Assembly (NCBI RefSeq): GCF_010858045.1
Contig: NZ_JAAGVC010000008.1
Coordinates: 62,001-126,000, forward strand
Reading direction: 5' to 3'
DNA: 64,000 nt
Source: Nocardia cyriacigeorgica
Lineage (GTDB): Bacteria; Actinomycetota; Actinomycetes; Mycobacteriales; Mycobacteriaceae
The first letter of the stretch is position 1. Each line of letters begins with the position of its first letter. Position numbers and translations under genes: made by a program. A model generated the notes under the pieces. The model did no database searches, was not told where the DNA came from, and was given only the letters and a program-made list of their open reading frames with translations. Of the stretch, positions 17,764 through 27,486 are shown piece after piece.

Positions 17764-18861
17764 ATGCGCGCCGCATTGTTCACCGACAAACACACCGCCG
17801 TCGAGACCACCGACATCGACCTCGCTGCGCCCTTGCGCAACGAGGTCCGCGTCCGGATCGCGGCGGCGGGGGTGTGTCACTCGGAATTGCACCTCGTCCG
17901 GGGTGAGTGGCCGGTCCCCGCGCCCCTGGTGCCGGGTCACGAGGGCTCGGGTGTGATCACCGAGGTCGGCCCAGATGTCACGCATCTGGCAGTGGGCGAC
18001 CACGTCGTGCTGTCGTGGAACCCGTACTGCGGTGAATGTCGCGAATGCCGCGCCGGGCGGGAGACCCGGTGCCATCAAGTCGCGACGGTCATCAACACCA
18101 CCGGCAGCCTGCTCGACGGCACCAGCCGGCTCAGCCGCGGTGGGCAGCGCGTCAACCATTACCTCGGAGTGTCCTCGTGGGCCGAGGAGGTCGTCGTCCC
18201 CGCGACCGGCGCGATCAAGGTCCGCGACGACGCACCGCTCGAATCCATCGCGCTGGTGGGGTGCGCCGCCGCCACCGGCGTCGGTGCTGTCGTCAACACG
18301 GCCAAGGTGACGGCCGGATCCACCGTCGCGGTGATCGGCTGCGGCGGAGTCGGACTCAACATCGTCCAGGGCGCCCGCATGCAGGGTGCGGAGCGGATCG
18401 TCGCCGTCGATCTCTCCCCCGAACGGGCCGCGCTCGCGAAGACCTTCGGCGCCACCGACGCGATCGGCCTCGATGGCGCGGACGCGGTCGACGCGTTGCG
18501 CGACCTGATGCCCGACGGGGTGGACTTCGCCTTCGACGCGATCGGGCACGTGAGCACCACCGAGGCCGCGATCCGTGCCCTCGCCCTCGGCGGTGCCGCA
18601 GTCGTCGTCGGGCTCCCGGCCGCGGGCGCGACGGCCTCCTTCGAGCCGCTCGCGCTCGCCGAGATGGACGCGCGGATCCTCGGTTCCAACTACGGCAGCA
18701 TCCGGCCGCAGTTCGACATCCCGAAACTCGTCGACCTGTACATGAGTGGCGAACTGCTCCTCGACGAGCTGATCACGGCCCGCAGGCCACTCGACGAGGC
18801 GGCGCAGGCTCTGGCGGATCTCGCCGGCGGTGCCCAGCTGCGCCAGCTGCTGATCCCCTGA
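17764..18861 (+). CDS. zinc-dependent alcohol dehydrogenase (MDR family)
   Basis: A 365-residue medium-chain dehydrogenase. Catalytic zinc ligands are seen in AGVCHSELH (Cys) and GHEGSG (His, Glu); the structural zinc lobe has CGECRECRAGRETRC with four Cys. The NAD fold is AVIGCGGVGLN, followed by an acidic residue (VAVDLS), which favours NAD. AAAGGAG precedes the ATG. It opens a plus-strand unit with a permease and acid-activating enzymes and could oxidise the alcohol freed by the BVMO-esterase pair. Confidence 0.9.
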   Translation: MRAALFTDKHTAVETTDIDLAAPLRNEVRVRIAAAGVCHSELHLVRGEWPVPAPLVPGHEGSGVITEVGPDVTHLAVGDHVVLSWNPYCGECRECRAGRETRCHQVATVINTTGSLLDGTSRLSRGGQRVNHYLGVSSWAEEVVVPATGAIKVRDDAPLESIALVGCAAATGVGAVVNTAKVTAGSTVAVIGCGGVGLNIVQGARMQGAERIVAVDLSPERAALAKTFGATDAIGLDGADAVDALRDLMPDGVDFAFDAIGHVSTTEAAIRALALGGAAVVVGLPAAGATASFEPLALAEMDARILGSNYGSIRPQFDIPKLVDLYMSGELLLDELITARRPLDEAAQALADLAGGAQLRQLLIP

Positions 18862-18898
18862 CCGCGGCGGCGCGGCGAATCATCGCATGAAGGATGAC

Positions 18899-20323
18899 AT
18901 GACCATCAGGACCCACGAGAGCGCGGTGTCCGAGCGTCCGGCCCGTCTGCACGGCAAGCTCGGCGTTGTCGCGATCTCTCTCATCATCATCGCGGGCGCG
19001 GCCCCGCTCTGCGTCGTCGGAGGGCCGATGGCGCTCGGGCTCGCGCTGGGCAACGGTGCAGGCCTGCCGACCGCGTACCTCGCGACGCTCGCCGTGCTCC
19101 TGCTCTTCGTCATCGGATTCACCACCATGACGCCCTTCGTCCGATCCGCGGGAGCCTTCTACTCCTACGTGCACGCGGGGCTCGGCCGGATGGCCGGGAT
19201 CGGCACCGGCTACCTGGCCATGCTGTCCTACATGTGCATCTACATCGGCCTGTACGTGCTGCTCGGGATCGGCACCGATGCGATGGTGACCGCGTACGGC
19301 GGACCCTCGATGCCGTGGTGGGTCTGGGCCGCGGCCGGGCTGGCGATCATCGCTTTCCTCGGCCACCGCAACGTCGAGGTGTCGGGGAAGGTGCTGGGCG
19401 TCCTGCTGGTCGCGGAGGTAGGCCTCGTCGTCGTGTTGAACGCCGCGATCCTCGTGCGCGGCGGCGGCCCGGAGGGTCTGTCCGACGGCGTCGTCTCCCT
19501 CTCGGACACTTTCAGCGGCGCGCCCGGCGTGGCTCTCATCTTCGCCGTCCTCAGCTTCATCGGCATCGAGGCCGCCGCCGTGTTCCGCGACGAGGCGAAG
19601 GACCCCGTGTGCACCGTGCGCCGGGCGACCGTCGTCTCGGTGACCGTCGTCGGCCTGTTCTACGCGGTCAGCTCGTGGGCGGTGATCAGCGGAATCGGTG
19701 ACGGTCAGGTCGTCGCGGCCGCCACCGCCGATCCCGAGGGGCTGCTGTCGTCGGTCGCGCTGCAGTACCTCGGCCGGGTCGGCGCGGACCTGATCGTGCC
19801 CCTGTTCGTCACCAGCACCTTCGCCGCAGCCCTGACCTGGCACAACATCCTGTCCCGATACACCCTGTCGCTGTCGTCGCGTGACCTGCTCCCGCGCCGC
19901 CTGGCAGCCGTTCACCCGAAACACAATTCACCGCACCGCGGTTCACTCGCCGTAACGGCGGCGGTGGTCGTGGTCGTGGCGCTCGCCGTCGCGATCGGCC
20001 TCGATCCGATGAGTCAGCTCTACACCTGGACCTCGGGGCTCGGCTCGGTCGGATACGTGATCCTGCTGGTGCTGACGTGTTCGGCCGTGCTGGCCTTCTT
20101 CCGCCGCGAGTCCCACGACACCTCGGTCTTCCGGGCCCTGGTCGCACCCGTGCTCGGCCTCGGCGGACTGCTCGTGATCCTGGCGGCGATGCTGCTCAAT
20201 CTCGATCTCCTCGCGGGGGCCGAGCAGAGCGTCTCCGTCGCCATCATCGTCGCGCTCCTCGGCTCCCTCGCCCTCGGACCCGTGGTCGGGCGACTCCGAC
20301 CGACTGCGGGAACCCAGGAATAG
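18899..20323 (+). CDS. APC-superfamily amino acid/polyamine permease
   Basis: A 474-residue inner-membrane transporter with about 12 hydrophobic segments. The N-terminus has GKLGVVAISLIIIAGAAPL and TM6 shows IFAVLSFIGIEAAAVFRDEA, both typical of APC-family permeases. It should import an amine, amino acid or similar cation. Start chosen at 18899 because AAGGA lies 5 bp ahead; an ATG at 18887 is four codons upstream. Its presence beside an aldehyde dehydrogenase and an FAD amine oxidase suggests amine uptake. Confidence 0.87.
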   Translation: MTIRTHESAVSERPARLHGKLGVVAISLIIIAGAAPLCVVGGPMALGLALGNGAGLPTAYLATLAVLLLFVIGFTTMTPFVRSAGAFYSYVHAGLGRMAGIGTGYLAMLSYMCIYIGLYVLLGIGTDAMVTAYGGPSMPWWVWAAAGLAIIAFLGHRNVEVSGKVLGVLLVAEVGLVVVLNAAILVRGGGPEGLSDGVVSLSDTFSGAPGVALIFAVLSFIGIEAAAVFRDEAKDPVCTVRRATVVSVTVVGLFYAVSSWAVISGIGDGQVVAAATADPEGLLSSVALQYLGRVGADLIVPLFVTSTFAAALTWHNILSRYTLSLSSRDLLPRRLAAVHPKHNSPHRGSLAVTAAVVVVVALAVAIGLDPMSQLYTWTSGLGSVGYVILLVLTCSAVLAFFRRESHDTSVFRALVAPVLGLGGLLVILAAMLLNLDLLAGAEQSVSVAIIVALLGSLALGPVVGRLRPTAGTQE

Positions 20324-20368
20324 CCCCTCTCCGACGCCGGCAACCATTCTCCCTGAAGGACAAGACCT

Positions 20369-20674
20369 TTGACTCACACGATCGTCGTGGTCGGCCTCGG
20401 CGCCACCGGGCTAGCCATGGCCGAATCCCTGCTGCGGCGCACCGGCGTGCGGATCGTCGGCGCGCAGGCCTGCGGAGCGGTGGTCGGCCATGACGGCTTC
20501 GAACAGACCATCAGCGCACCCGCCTTCGAGTCGTTCGTGAGCACGATCGCGGCAGCGGCGAACGTCGCGACCGCGATCGTCGACGCTCCCCCCGGATTGC
20601 TCTCCATGGGCGACCTCCCGGTCGCGCGGATCGCGTCGAAGGGCACCCACCTGGCCGAGGCGGAATCGCTGTGA
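20369..20674 (+). pseudogene. truncated DapB-like/amine dehydrogenase relic
   Basis: A 101-codon frame with a TTG start and GAAGGA 9 bp ahead. The first 30 residues (IVVVGLGATGLAMAESLL, RIVGA) form the start of a Rossmann fold like that of the ~350-residue dihydrodipicolinate-reductase-like amine dehydrogenases. The sequence then jumps to a tail ending PPGLLSMGDLPVARI, which looks like such a protein's C-terminus. About 250 residues seem to be deleted in frame. It still overlaps the next gene by GTGA, so it may be kept for translational coupling even if inactive. Confidence 0.55.
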
Positions 20675-22218
20675 CACATGCGTTCTCCGCGCTGACTCCG
20701 GTGCGATTCCTCGACCGCGCAGCATCGGTCCACGGCGAGCGGACCGCCGTCGTCGACGGCCCGCGCACGCTCACCTACCGCGAACTGCACGACCGCTGCC
20801 GCAGCCTCGCCGGCGCCCTCGTCGACCGCGGCGTCCAGCCGGGCGATCGCGTCGCGGTGCTCTCGCACAACACCCTCGAAATGCTCGAAGCCCACTACGG
20901 GATCCCCTATGCCGCAGGCATCCTGGTGCCGCTCAACGCCCGGCTCAGCGCGACGGAGATCGCCTTCATCCTCGATCACAGTGGGGCGCGGGTGCTGATC
21001 GCGACCGACCCGTTGACCTCGCTCGCGCTCGAGGCTGTCGCACTGACCCCGGGTCCGATAACGGTGATCGCCGGTGCCGAGGAATACGAGGCGATCGTGT
21101 CCTCCGGTGCGCCGGTGGACATCTCGTCCCACGACGAGCTCGCACCGATCGCCATCAACTACACCTCCGGGACCACCGGGAAGCCCAAAGGCGTGGTGTA
21201 CACCCACCGCGGCGCCTACCTGCAGTCCGTGGCGATGGCCTTCCACTCGGGCATGGACCTCAACTCGGTCTACCTGTGGACGCTGCCCATGTTCCACTGC
21301 AACGGGTGGTGCTTCACGTGGGCGGTGACCGCAGCGGGAGCGACCCACATCTGCCTGCCCAAGGTCGAAGCGGACGCGATCTGGGCGGCGATCGGCGATG
21401 CCGGAGTCACTCACCTGTGCGCTGCGCCGACCGTCATCTCGACCATCACCTCGGATGCTCCGACGACGATCTCGCCCCGGAGGGTCTGGGTCGCCACCGG
21501 CGGCGCCCCACCCGCACCCGCACTGCTGGCGCGGGCCCGTAGCTGCGGCCTGGACGTCACGCACCTGTACGGCATGACCGAGACCTACGGGCCCGCGGTG
21601 ATCAACGAGTGGGACCGCGCGTGGGACGCGGCGCCGGAGGCCGAACGCGATCGGCTCAACGCACGCCAGGGCGTCGGCAACATCATCACCGGCGGTGTCC
21701 GCGTGGTGGACGAGGCCGGTGGTGACGTACCCGCCGACGCGACGACGATCGGCGAGATCGTGCTGCGGGGGAACAACGTCACCGCCGGGTACTACCGTGA
21801 TCCCGCGGCCACCGCGGCGGCGGTATCCGACGGATGGTTCCGGACCGGAGATCTCGCCGTCCGGCATTCCGACGGATATATCGAGATCCGCGATCGCGCG
21901 AAGGACCTCATCATCTCCGGCGGGGAGAACATCAGCTCCATCGAGATCGAGCGCGCGATCCTCGAGCATCCCGCGGTCCTCGAGGCCGCGGTGGTCGGTG
22001 TTCCCCACGAGCACTGGGGCGAGCGCCCCGCAGCGTTCGTCTCCCTCCGCCCGGGCGCGGAGCTCAGCAGCAGCGAGCTGCGCGCCCACCTGCTCGATCG
22101 CCTGGCGAAGTTCAAGGTCCCCGACCGGATCGAGTTCGCGACGCTCCCCAAGACCGCCACGGGAAAGATCCAGAAATTCCAGCTCGAACAACAGCTGATC
22201 GCTCACCCGCCGGACTGA
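20671..22218 (+). CDS. acyl-CoA synthetase (AMP-forming)
   Basis: A 515-residue ANL-superfamily ligase that activates a carboxylic acid with ATP to the CoA thioester. Motifs: P-loop YTSGTTGKPKGVVYTHRG (about 166-183), LYGMTETYGP, WFRTGDLAV and the C-terminal lysine in KTATGKIQKFQ. The sequence resembles medium-chain/aryl acyl-CoA synthetases. GTG start overlapping the relic upstream. It would activate the acid produced in the locus for beta-oxidation. Confidence 0.9.
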   Translation: MTHAFSALTPVRFLDRAASVHGERTAVVDGPRTLTYRELHDRCRSLAGALVDRGVQPGDRVAVLSHNTLEMLEAHYGIPYAAGILVPLNARLSATEIAFILDHSGARVLIATDPLTSLALEAVALTPGPITVIAGAEEYEAIVSSGAPVDISSHDELAPIAINYTSGTTGKPKGVVYTHRGAYLQSVAMAFHSGMDLNSVYLWTLPMFHCNGWCFTWAVTAAGATHICLPKVEADAIWAAIGDAGVTHLCAAPTVISTITSDAPTTISPRRVWVATGGAPPAPALLARARSCGLDVTHLYGMTETYGPAVINEWDRAWDAAPEAERDRLNARQGVGNIITGGVRVVDEAGGDVPADATTIGEIVLRGNNVTAGYYRDPAATAAAVSDGWFRTGDLAVRHSDGYIEIRDRAKDLIISGGENISSIEIERAILEHPAVLEAAVVGVPHEHWGERPAAFVSLRPGAELSSSELRAHLLDRLAKFKVPDRIEFATLPKTATGKIQKFQLEQQLIAHPPD

Positions 22219-22266
22219 GTTCCACCGGCCACCTCACCCCACCGCATCCGACAACAGGAGATCACC

Positions 22267-23703
22267 ATGCTCGACCCCAGTGCCTACAGCGCGAACAACC
22301 TCATCAACGGCGAACTCGTCGCCGCCGAATCCGGACGGCTGCTCGATGTCCTGGAACCCGCGACCGGCGAGGTCCTGGCCCGGGTTCCCGCCAGCGGAAA
22401 GGAGGACATCGACGCGGCCGTGACCGCGGCCACGCAGGCATTCCGCTCGTTCCGGCGCACCACCCCGGGCGAGCGGGCGGAGATGCTGCTGACCCTGGCG
22501 GCCAAGATCGAGGAACACGCCGAGCACATCGCAGTGCTGGAGTCGCGCAACGTCGGCAAACCGCTCCCGGTCGCCCGCGACGAGGTGCCCTTCGCGGTGG
22601 ACAACCTGCGATTCTTCGCGGGTGCGGCGCGGACGATGGAGGGCCGCGCCGGCGGTGAGTACCTGCGCGGCTACGAGTCCTACATCCGGCGTGAGCCGAT
22701 CGGCGTCGTCGCCGGCATCGCCCCCTGGAACTACCCGCTGCTCATGGCGACCTGGAAGATCGGTCCGGCCCTGGCGGCGGGGAACTGCAGCATCCTCAAG
22801 CCGTCCCGCCAGACCCCGCTGACCGCCCTCTATATCGCCGCGCTCGCGCAGGACGTCTTCCCGGCCGGTGCGTTCAACGTGCTGTCGGGGTCGGCGGCCG
22901 ACATCGGCGATCACCTGGTCGCCGATCGCCGCATCGGCCTGGTCTCGCTGACCGGCGACACCAGCACCGGGCGCCACATCGCCGAGGTGGCCGCGGCTCA
23001 CGTCGCGCAGACGCACCTCGAGCTGGGCGGCAAGGCGCCGGTCATCGTCCTCGACGATGCCGATCTCGACGCGGTCGTCGCGGGCATCGCCACCGCGGGT
23101 TTCGCCAACAGCGGCCAGGACTGCACCGCGGCGTGCCGGGTGATCGCCACCCCGGGGATCTACGACCGGCTGCTCGAGGCGCTGGTGCCCGCGGTCCAGG
23201 CGATCCGGGTCGGCGATCCCCAGGCCGGCGACGACATCGACATGGGTCCGCTCATCTCGGCCGCGCACCGGCAGTCCATCCTCGACGTCCTCGCCAAGAC
23301 CGACGGCACCATCCTGACCGGCGGCAAGGCACTGCCCGGCAACGGCTTCTTCCTCGAGCCCACGGTGGTGGCGAACCCGAGCCAGGCAGACGTGCTAGTG
23401 CAGACCGAGCAGTTCGGACCCGTCGTCACCGTGCAGCGGGCCGACGATATCGACCAGGCCTTCGAGTGGGCCAACGACGTGGAGTTCGGCCTGGCGTCGT
23501 CGATCTGGACGCAGAACCTCAGCCACGCGGCACGCGCGGTTCGCGATCTCGACTTCGGCTGCGTCTGGGTGAACGACCACATGCCCGTCCTCTCGGAGAT
23601 GCCCCACGGCGGGTTCAAACAGTCCGGATACGGCAAGGACATGTCGATCTACGCACTCGAGGAGTACACCCGCATCAAGCACGTGATGACCAAGACGAAC
23701 TGA
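22267..23703 (+). CDS. NAD-dependent aldehyde dehydrogenase, gamma-aminobutyraldehyde type
   Basis: A 478-residue ALDH. Catalytic Cys in GFANSGQDCTAACR (about 283), general-base Glu in LELGGKAP (about 250), and the cofactor region GIAPWNYPLLMATWK. It is closest in feel to aminobutyraldehyde/betaine aldehyde dehydrogenases, which fits the linked permease and FAD amine oxidase. GGAG precedes the ATG. It oxidises an aldehyde to its acid. Confidence 0.9.
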   Translation: MLDPSAYSANNLINGELVAAESGRLLDVLEPATGEVLARVPASGKEDIDAAVTAATQAFRSFRRTTPGERAEMLLTLAAKIEEHAEHIAVLESRNVGKPLPVARDEVPFAVDNLRFFAGAARTMEGRAGGEYLRGYESYIRREPIGVVAGIAPWNYPLLMATWKIGPALAAGNCSILKPSRQTPLTALYIAALAQDVFPAGAFNVLSGSAADIGDHLVADRRIGLVSLTGDTSTGRHIAEVAAAHVAQTHLELGGKAPVIVLDDADLDAVVAGIATAGFANSGQDCTAACRVIATPGIYDRLLEALVPAVQAIRVGDPQAGDDIDMGPLISAAHRQSILDVLAKTDGTILTGGKALPGNGFFLEPTVVANPSQADVLVQTEQFGPVVTVQRADDIDQAFEWANDVEFGLASSIWTQNLSHAARAVRDLDFGCVWVNDHMPVLSEMPHGGFKQSGYGKDMSIYALEEYTRIKHVMTKTN

Positions 23704-23739
23704 TCCGCTCAAATCCTCACCAGTAGAAGGGAACACACC

Positions 23740-24603
23740 ATGACATCAGTCGATGCGACTCTCCAGCGAGTCGGCAACACGACCGGCATCACCGAGATCC
23801 GAGAGATCGTCGATCGCGACGGCGGCGTCATCATCGAGGGCCTGCTCACCGCCGACCAGGTCGCGCGGTTCAACGCCCAGATCGAGGAACCGCTGGCCGC
23901 GCTCACCCCCGGCGGGAAGCACGAGCTGGAGATCGTCAACGAGTTCCACGGCGCCAACACCAAACGCCTGACCAACCTCGTCACGCACAGCCAGGTGTTC
24001 CGGGAGGAGGTGATCGACCACGACCTGGTGCACGCATTGTGCGAGGCGACCTTCCTCGAGGAGTCCGGTACGTTCTGGATGACCACCGCCCAGGTCATCG
24101 AGATCGGCCCCGGCAACCGCGCCCAGATGCTCCACCGCGACCTGGAGAACTGGTTCCCGTTCGTCGGGATGGGTCCCGCCGGCCCGGAGGTGACCGTCAA
24201 CTTCCTCATCGCACTGACCGACTTCACCGAGGAGAACGGCGCCACCCGCGTCATCCCCGGCAGCAATCACTGGCCGGACTTCCAGGACCGCGGCACCCCG
24301 GATCAGACCGTCCCGGCCACGATGAAGGCCGGCGACGCACTGTTCTTCAGTGGCAAGACCGCCCACGGCGGCGGTGCCAATATCACGACCGACCAGTACC
24401 GCCGCGGGCTCGCGTTCGCCTTCAACCCCGGCTACCTGGTCGGCGAGGAGGCGTATCCCTTCCTCGTGGACCGGGACATCGTGAAGATCCTGCCCGAGCG
24501 CGTGCAGCGCATCCTCGGCTTCCGGTCCCAGTACCCACTGGGGTCGCCCGGCCTCTGGCAGGTCGATTACCGCGAGCTCGGCGAGTACCTGGGTCTCGAC
24601 TGA
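23740..24603 (+). CDS. phytanoyl-CoA dioxygenase family (PhyH) Fe(II)/2-oxoglutarate oxygenase
   Basis: A 287-residue double-stranded beta-helix oxygenase. The iron triad is clear: HxD in MLHRDLENW (about 129-131) and the distal His in KTAHGGGAN, with the 2-oxoglutarate-binding Arg in YRRGLAFAF. PhyH enzymes hydroxylate acyl-CoAs or small metabolites at unactivated carbons. It sits 36 bp after the aldehyde dehydrogenase and ends the metabolic part of this operon. Confidence 0.88.
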   Translation: MTSVDATLQRVGNTTGITEIREIVDRDGGVIIEGLLTADQVARFNAQIEEPLAALTPGGKHELEIVNEFHGANTKRLTNLVTHSQVFREEVIDHDLVHALCEATFLEESGTFWMTTAQVIEIGPGNRAQMLHRDLENWFPFVGMGPAGPEVTVNFLIALTDFTEENGATRVIPGSNHWPDFQDRGTPDQTVPATMKAGDALFFSGKTAHGGGANITTDQYRRGLAFAFNPGYLVGEEAYPFLVDRDIVKILPERVQRILGFRSQYPLGSPGLWQVDYRELGEYLGLD

Positions 24604-24685
24604 CTCGTGCGGTCCGCGCGCGCCGCCCGATCGCCGGGGCGGCGGCGCATACTCGTTGTCACGGCGAGCGATGGAGGTTGATGGA

Positions 24686-25924
24686 ATGACCGTGACATCC
24701 GACGAGCTGTGGCCCGAGCCCTCCGACCGGGTGCGCGAACTCTTCCGCGACGTCGCCGAGACCATGCTCACCAGGCACACCGAGATCCTGGCCGACATGG
24801 AGGAGGCGACGCTCCGGGACCCCCGTTACCTGGCGATCGCACAGGACCCCGTGCTGGCCGAGTCCAGCGACCGCGTCGGCGTCTTCGCCCTCAAGAAGTG
24901 GCTCACGTCGAACATCGCCGCACCCGGCGCGCGGGTCCCGCCACCGGACAGCGAGGAGACGCGTACCTACGCGCGCAACGTCGTTCTCCGCGGCCTCACC
25001 ACCGACGAGGTCACCTCGTGGCGGGCCGGACAGTACGTCGTGTGGCGGTGGTGGCTCGCCGAATGCTTCAGGGTAGCCCGCGATCTCGACGAGCTCGAGT
25101 CGCTCGTCGCGGTCTCGGCCTGCTCGCTGACCACCGCCGTCGACGACGCCATCGCGGCACTCGCACAGCAGGTCGACGATGTCCGCGAAGAGTTCGCCGG
25201 CGGCGCGCAACTGCAGCGCTACGCCACCGTCGAACTGCTGCTGCAGGGTGCCGACATCGCGCCGGCACGGGCCGAGGCCCAGCTGGGCTACGCGCTGACC
25301 GGCTCGCACATCGGCGCTGTGGTGTGGACGGATTCGGAGCGCGACGCGCACGCGCTGGAAGCCGTGAGCGAGCAGTTGATGCGGGCCTGCGGCGCGGCGA
25401 GCCGACTGACCGTGGTGGCGGGGACCGCTGCGCAGTGGCTGTGGATTCCGGCGAAAACGGTACCGCCCGCCGCGGATCTCGAGGAGATGCTCAGTCGGCA
25501 CCCCCGTGCTCGCGTGGCGCTCGGCCGCGCGGCATCGGGTATCAACGGATTCCGGCGGACTCACCTGGATGCCGCGGCGGCGCAACGCCTGCTGTCGCGG
25601 CTCCGCTCGAACCTGGCCGTGATCCGTTACGAGGACGTCCAGATGATCGACCTGATGTCGGCCGATGTCAGCCAGCTCGATCAGTTCGTCACCGATGTCC
25701 TCGGCGACTTCGAGGCCGCGAGCCCGGTCCTGCATCAGACCGTGCTCACCTACGTCGAGGAAGGCCTCAACCGGTCGAGTACCGCGGATCGGCTGTTCAC
25801 CCACCGCAACACGATCGACCGGCGGCTCGCCCGCGTCGACGAACTCCTCCCCCGCCCCTTCGCCGACCGGCCGACCGAAGTCGCGACGGCGTTGACGGTC
25901 CTGCGGATCCGCGGCACGGGCTGA
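24686..25924 (+). CDS. PucR-family transcriptional regulator
   Basis: A 412-residue regulator. The central part is the GGDEF-like/CdaR region and the last ~60 residues hold the PucR helix-turn-helix: TVLTYVEEGLNRSSTADRLF followed by THRNTIDRRLARVDELL. Such proteins are activators of purine, amine and amino acid catabolism. It follows the PhyH gene on the same strand and is the only regulator within the locus, so it is the prime candidate for controlling the two divergent catabolic operons. GGAGG 8 bp before the ATG fixes the start. Confidence 0.87.
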   Translation: MTVTSDELWPEPSDRVRELFRDVAETMLTRHTEILADMEEATLRDPRYLAIAQDPVLAESSDRVGVFALKKWLTSNIAAPGARVPPPDSEETRTYARNVVLRGLTTDEVTSWRAGQYVVWRWWLAECFRVARDLDELESLVAVSACSLTTAVDDAIAALAQQVDDVREEFAGGAQLQRYATVELLLQGADIAPARAEAQLGYALTGSHIGAVVWTDSERDAHALEAVSEQLMRACGAASRLTVVAGTAAQWLWIPAKTVPPAADLEEMLSRHPRARVALGRAASGINGFRRTHLDAAAAQRLLSRLRSNLAVIRYEDVQMIDLMSADVSQLDQFVTDVLGDFEAASPVLHQTVLTYVEEGLNRSSTADRLFTHRNTIDRRLARVDELLPRPFADRPTEVATALTVLRIRGTG

Positions 25925-25948
25925 CCGGCGCCCGCTGGCGACGGCAGA

Positions 25949-25988
25949 GTCGCCCCCGCTGCAGCTTGCCCGAGCCAGCGGAGGCGAC
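25949..25988. terminator. hairpin between convergent genes
   Basis: A 13-bp inverted repeat, GTCGCCCCCGCTG (25949-25961) against CAGCGGAGGCGAC (25976-25988), matches in 12 of 13 positions with a 14-nt loop. It lies between the convergent ends of the PucR and FAD oxidase genes. There is no U-tract, as is common for actinobacterial stem-type terminators. Confidence 0.55.
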
Positions 25989-25994
25989 CTCACG

Positions 25995-27359
25995 TCAGCG
26001 CTTCGCGCGTCCTCGGCGACGCAGCTGCCGCCGCGCCAGCATCTTGCTGCCGCTGAAGAAATCGTTCATCCGGTCCACGATCCAGACCAGCCGCAGCACC
26101 AAGGGGTTCATCACCACGTCCATCGATGCCGGGTACTTCGAGACGTCCGACCAGATGCCTGCGAGATCCTCGGGCATCTCGTCGTCGACGATGTAGTCGG
26201 CGAGCATCTTGCCCACATACGGAACCTGACAGAGGCCGTGGCCGTTGCAGGCCATCGAGTAGTAGACGTTGTTGCCCACCTGGCCCGCGACCGACAGCCA
26301 GTCCGCGCTGATGCCGATCCAACCGCCCCAGGCCTGCGCGATGGATACGTCGGCCAGCGTCGGGAACCGGGCGGCCAGGTCGGCCGCCATGTCTTTCACG
26401 AGGCTCGGGGACGGAATCCGATCCGGCAGCGGGTAGCCCGCGCCGCGCTCCGGCCTGCGGACTCCACAGACGATGGTGTTGCGCTCGGTGAGCCGGTAGT
26501 GGGTCATGACCTGGTGCTGGGTGATGATGCCCGACCGGCTGGTCCACTCCAGCTCGGCGAGCCGCTCGGGCGCGATGGGTTCGGTCTCGATCTCGATGAC
26601 GTACAGCGGCACCGAGAGATTCTTGGGCGTGATGTCCCATTCGCCGGCGTAGGCGCTGGTCGCCAGCACCACCTTGTTCGCCCGCACCGTGCCGTTCGGG
26701 GTGGCGAGTTCGACGATGCCGCCCGTCCTGCGGACATCGCTCACCGGGGTCCGCTCGTAGAGCCTGACCGGCGAGTCGAGCACGGCGCGCCGTACACCGC
26801 GGGCGAGTTTGCCCGGGTTCAGCATGCCGCCGATGCTCTCCCGCATGCCGCCGACGAAGCCGGTCGGCAGGCCGAGCTGTTCACGGTTGCCGACGGTCCC
26901 CTTCCCGCCGACGGCGCGCAGAATCGCCGCCTGTGTGCGGACCCGGAGCATCATGATGGGAGAGACCGCACCCCACACCAGACCGTTCGGCACATAGTCG
27001 CAGTCGATGTCATGGGTCTTCATGAGATCTTCCACGTAGTGGCCCGCGTGCTCCGCCAGCTTGGCCATCACCGACAGCTTGCTGCTGGAGAACAGGCCGA
27101 GCATTCGCAGGTCCCCACCCGGCGCCCCGGCGATCTGACCGCCGTTGCGTGAGGCCGAGCCGTAACCGCAGAACTCGGCCTCCAGCAGGACGACGTCCTT
27201 GCCGCGTTCGGCGAGGCGCAAGGCGGTGGCCATGCCGCCCATGCCGCCGCCGACGACGGCGATGTCGCAGGCGAGGTCACCGTCCAAGGCGGGTCGCACA
27301 TCGTCCGGGCGATCGATCCAGCCGGTGAAATTGCTGTACCTGGTGGCGTCGGTTCTCAT
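25995..27359 (-). CDS. FAD-dependent amine oxidoreductase (DAO/PuuB-like)
   Basis: A 454-residue flavoprotein of the D-amino-acid-oxidase fold. FAD-binding VVGGGMGGMATALRLAERG (about 34-52) is followed by EAEFCGYGSASRNGGQIAG, the segment typical of gamma-glutamylputrescine oxidase-like enzymes, and a C-terminal GISADWLSVAG/CNGHGLCQVPYVGK. It oxidises an amine to an aldehyde or imine, which the aldehyde dehydrogenase at 22267 could take further. The gene is convergent with the regulator and has its own promoter. Confidence 0.87.
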   Translation of the reverse strand: MRTDATRYSNFTGWIDRPDDVRPALDGDLACDIAVVGGGMGGMATALRLAERGKDVVLLEAEFCGYGSASRNGGQIAGAPGGDLRMLGLFSSSKLSVMAKLAEHAGHYVEDLMKTHDIDCDYVPNGLVWGAVSPIMMLRVRTQAAILRAVGGKGTVGNREQLGLPTGFVGGMRESIGGMLNPGKLARGVRRAVLDSPVRLYERTPVSDVRRTGGIVELATPNGTVRANKVVLATSAYAGEWDITPKNLSVPLYVIEIETEPIAPERLAELEWTSRSGIITQHQVMTHYRLTERNTIVCGVRRPERGAGYPLPDRIPSPSLVKDMAADLAARFPTLADVSIAQAWGGWIGISADWLSVAGQVGNNVYYSMACNGHGLCQVPYVGKMLADYIVDDEMPEDLAGIWSDVSKYPASMDVVMNPLVLRLVWIVDRMNDFFSGSKMLARRQLRRRGRAKR

Positions 27360-27486
27360 GCTCTTCGATCTCCCTCGAATCGTGGGTATGACGGTGCGGT
27401 AGAAGCCGCGCTGAGATCACGTAATCGGGACCGTTGCCGGTGCACTATCTCTTCCTCCACTATCGCCATCCCTTCATCGGGTCACC

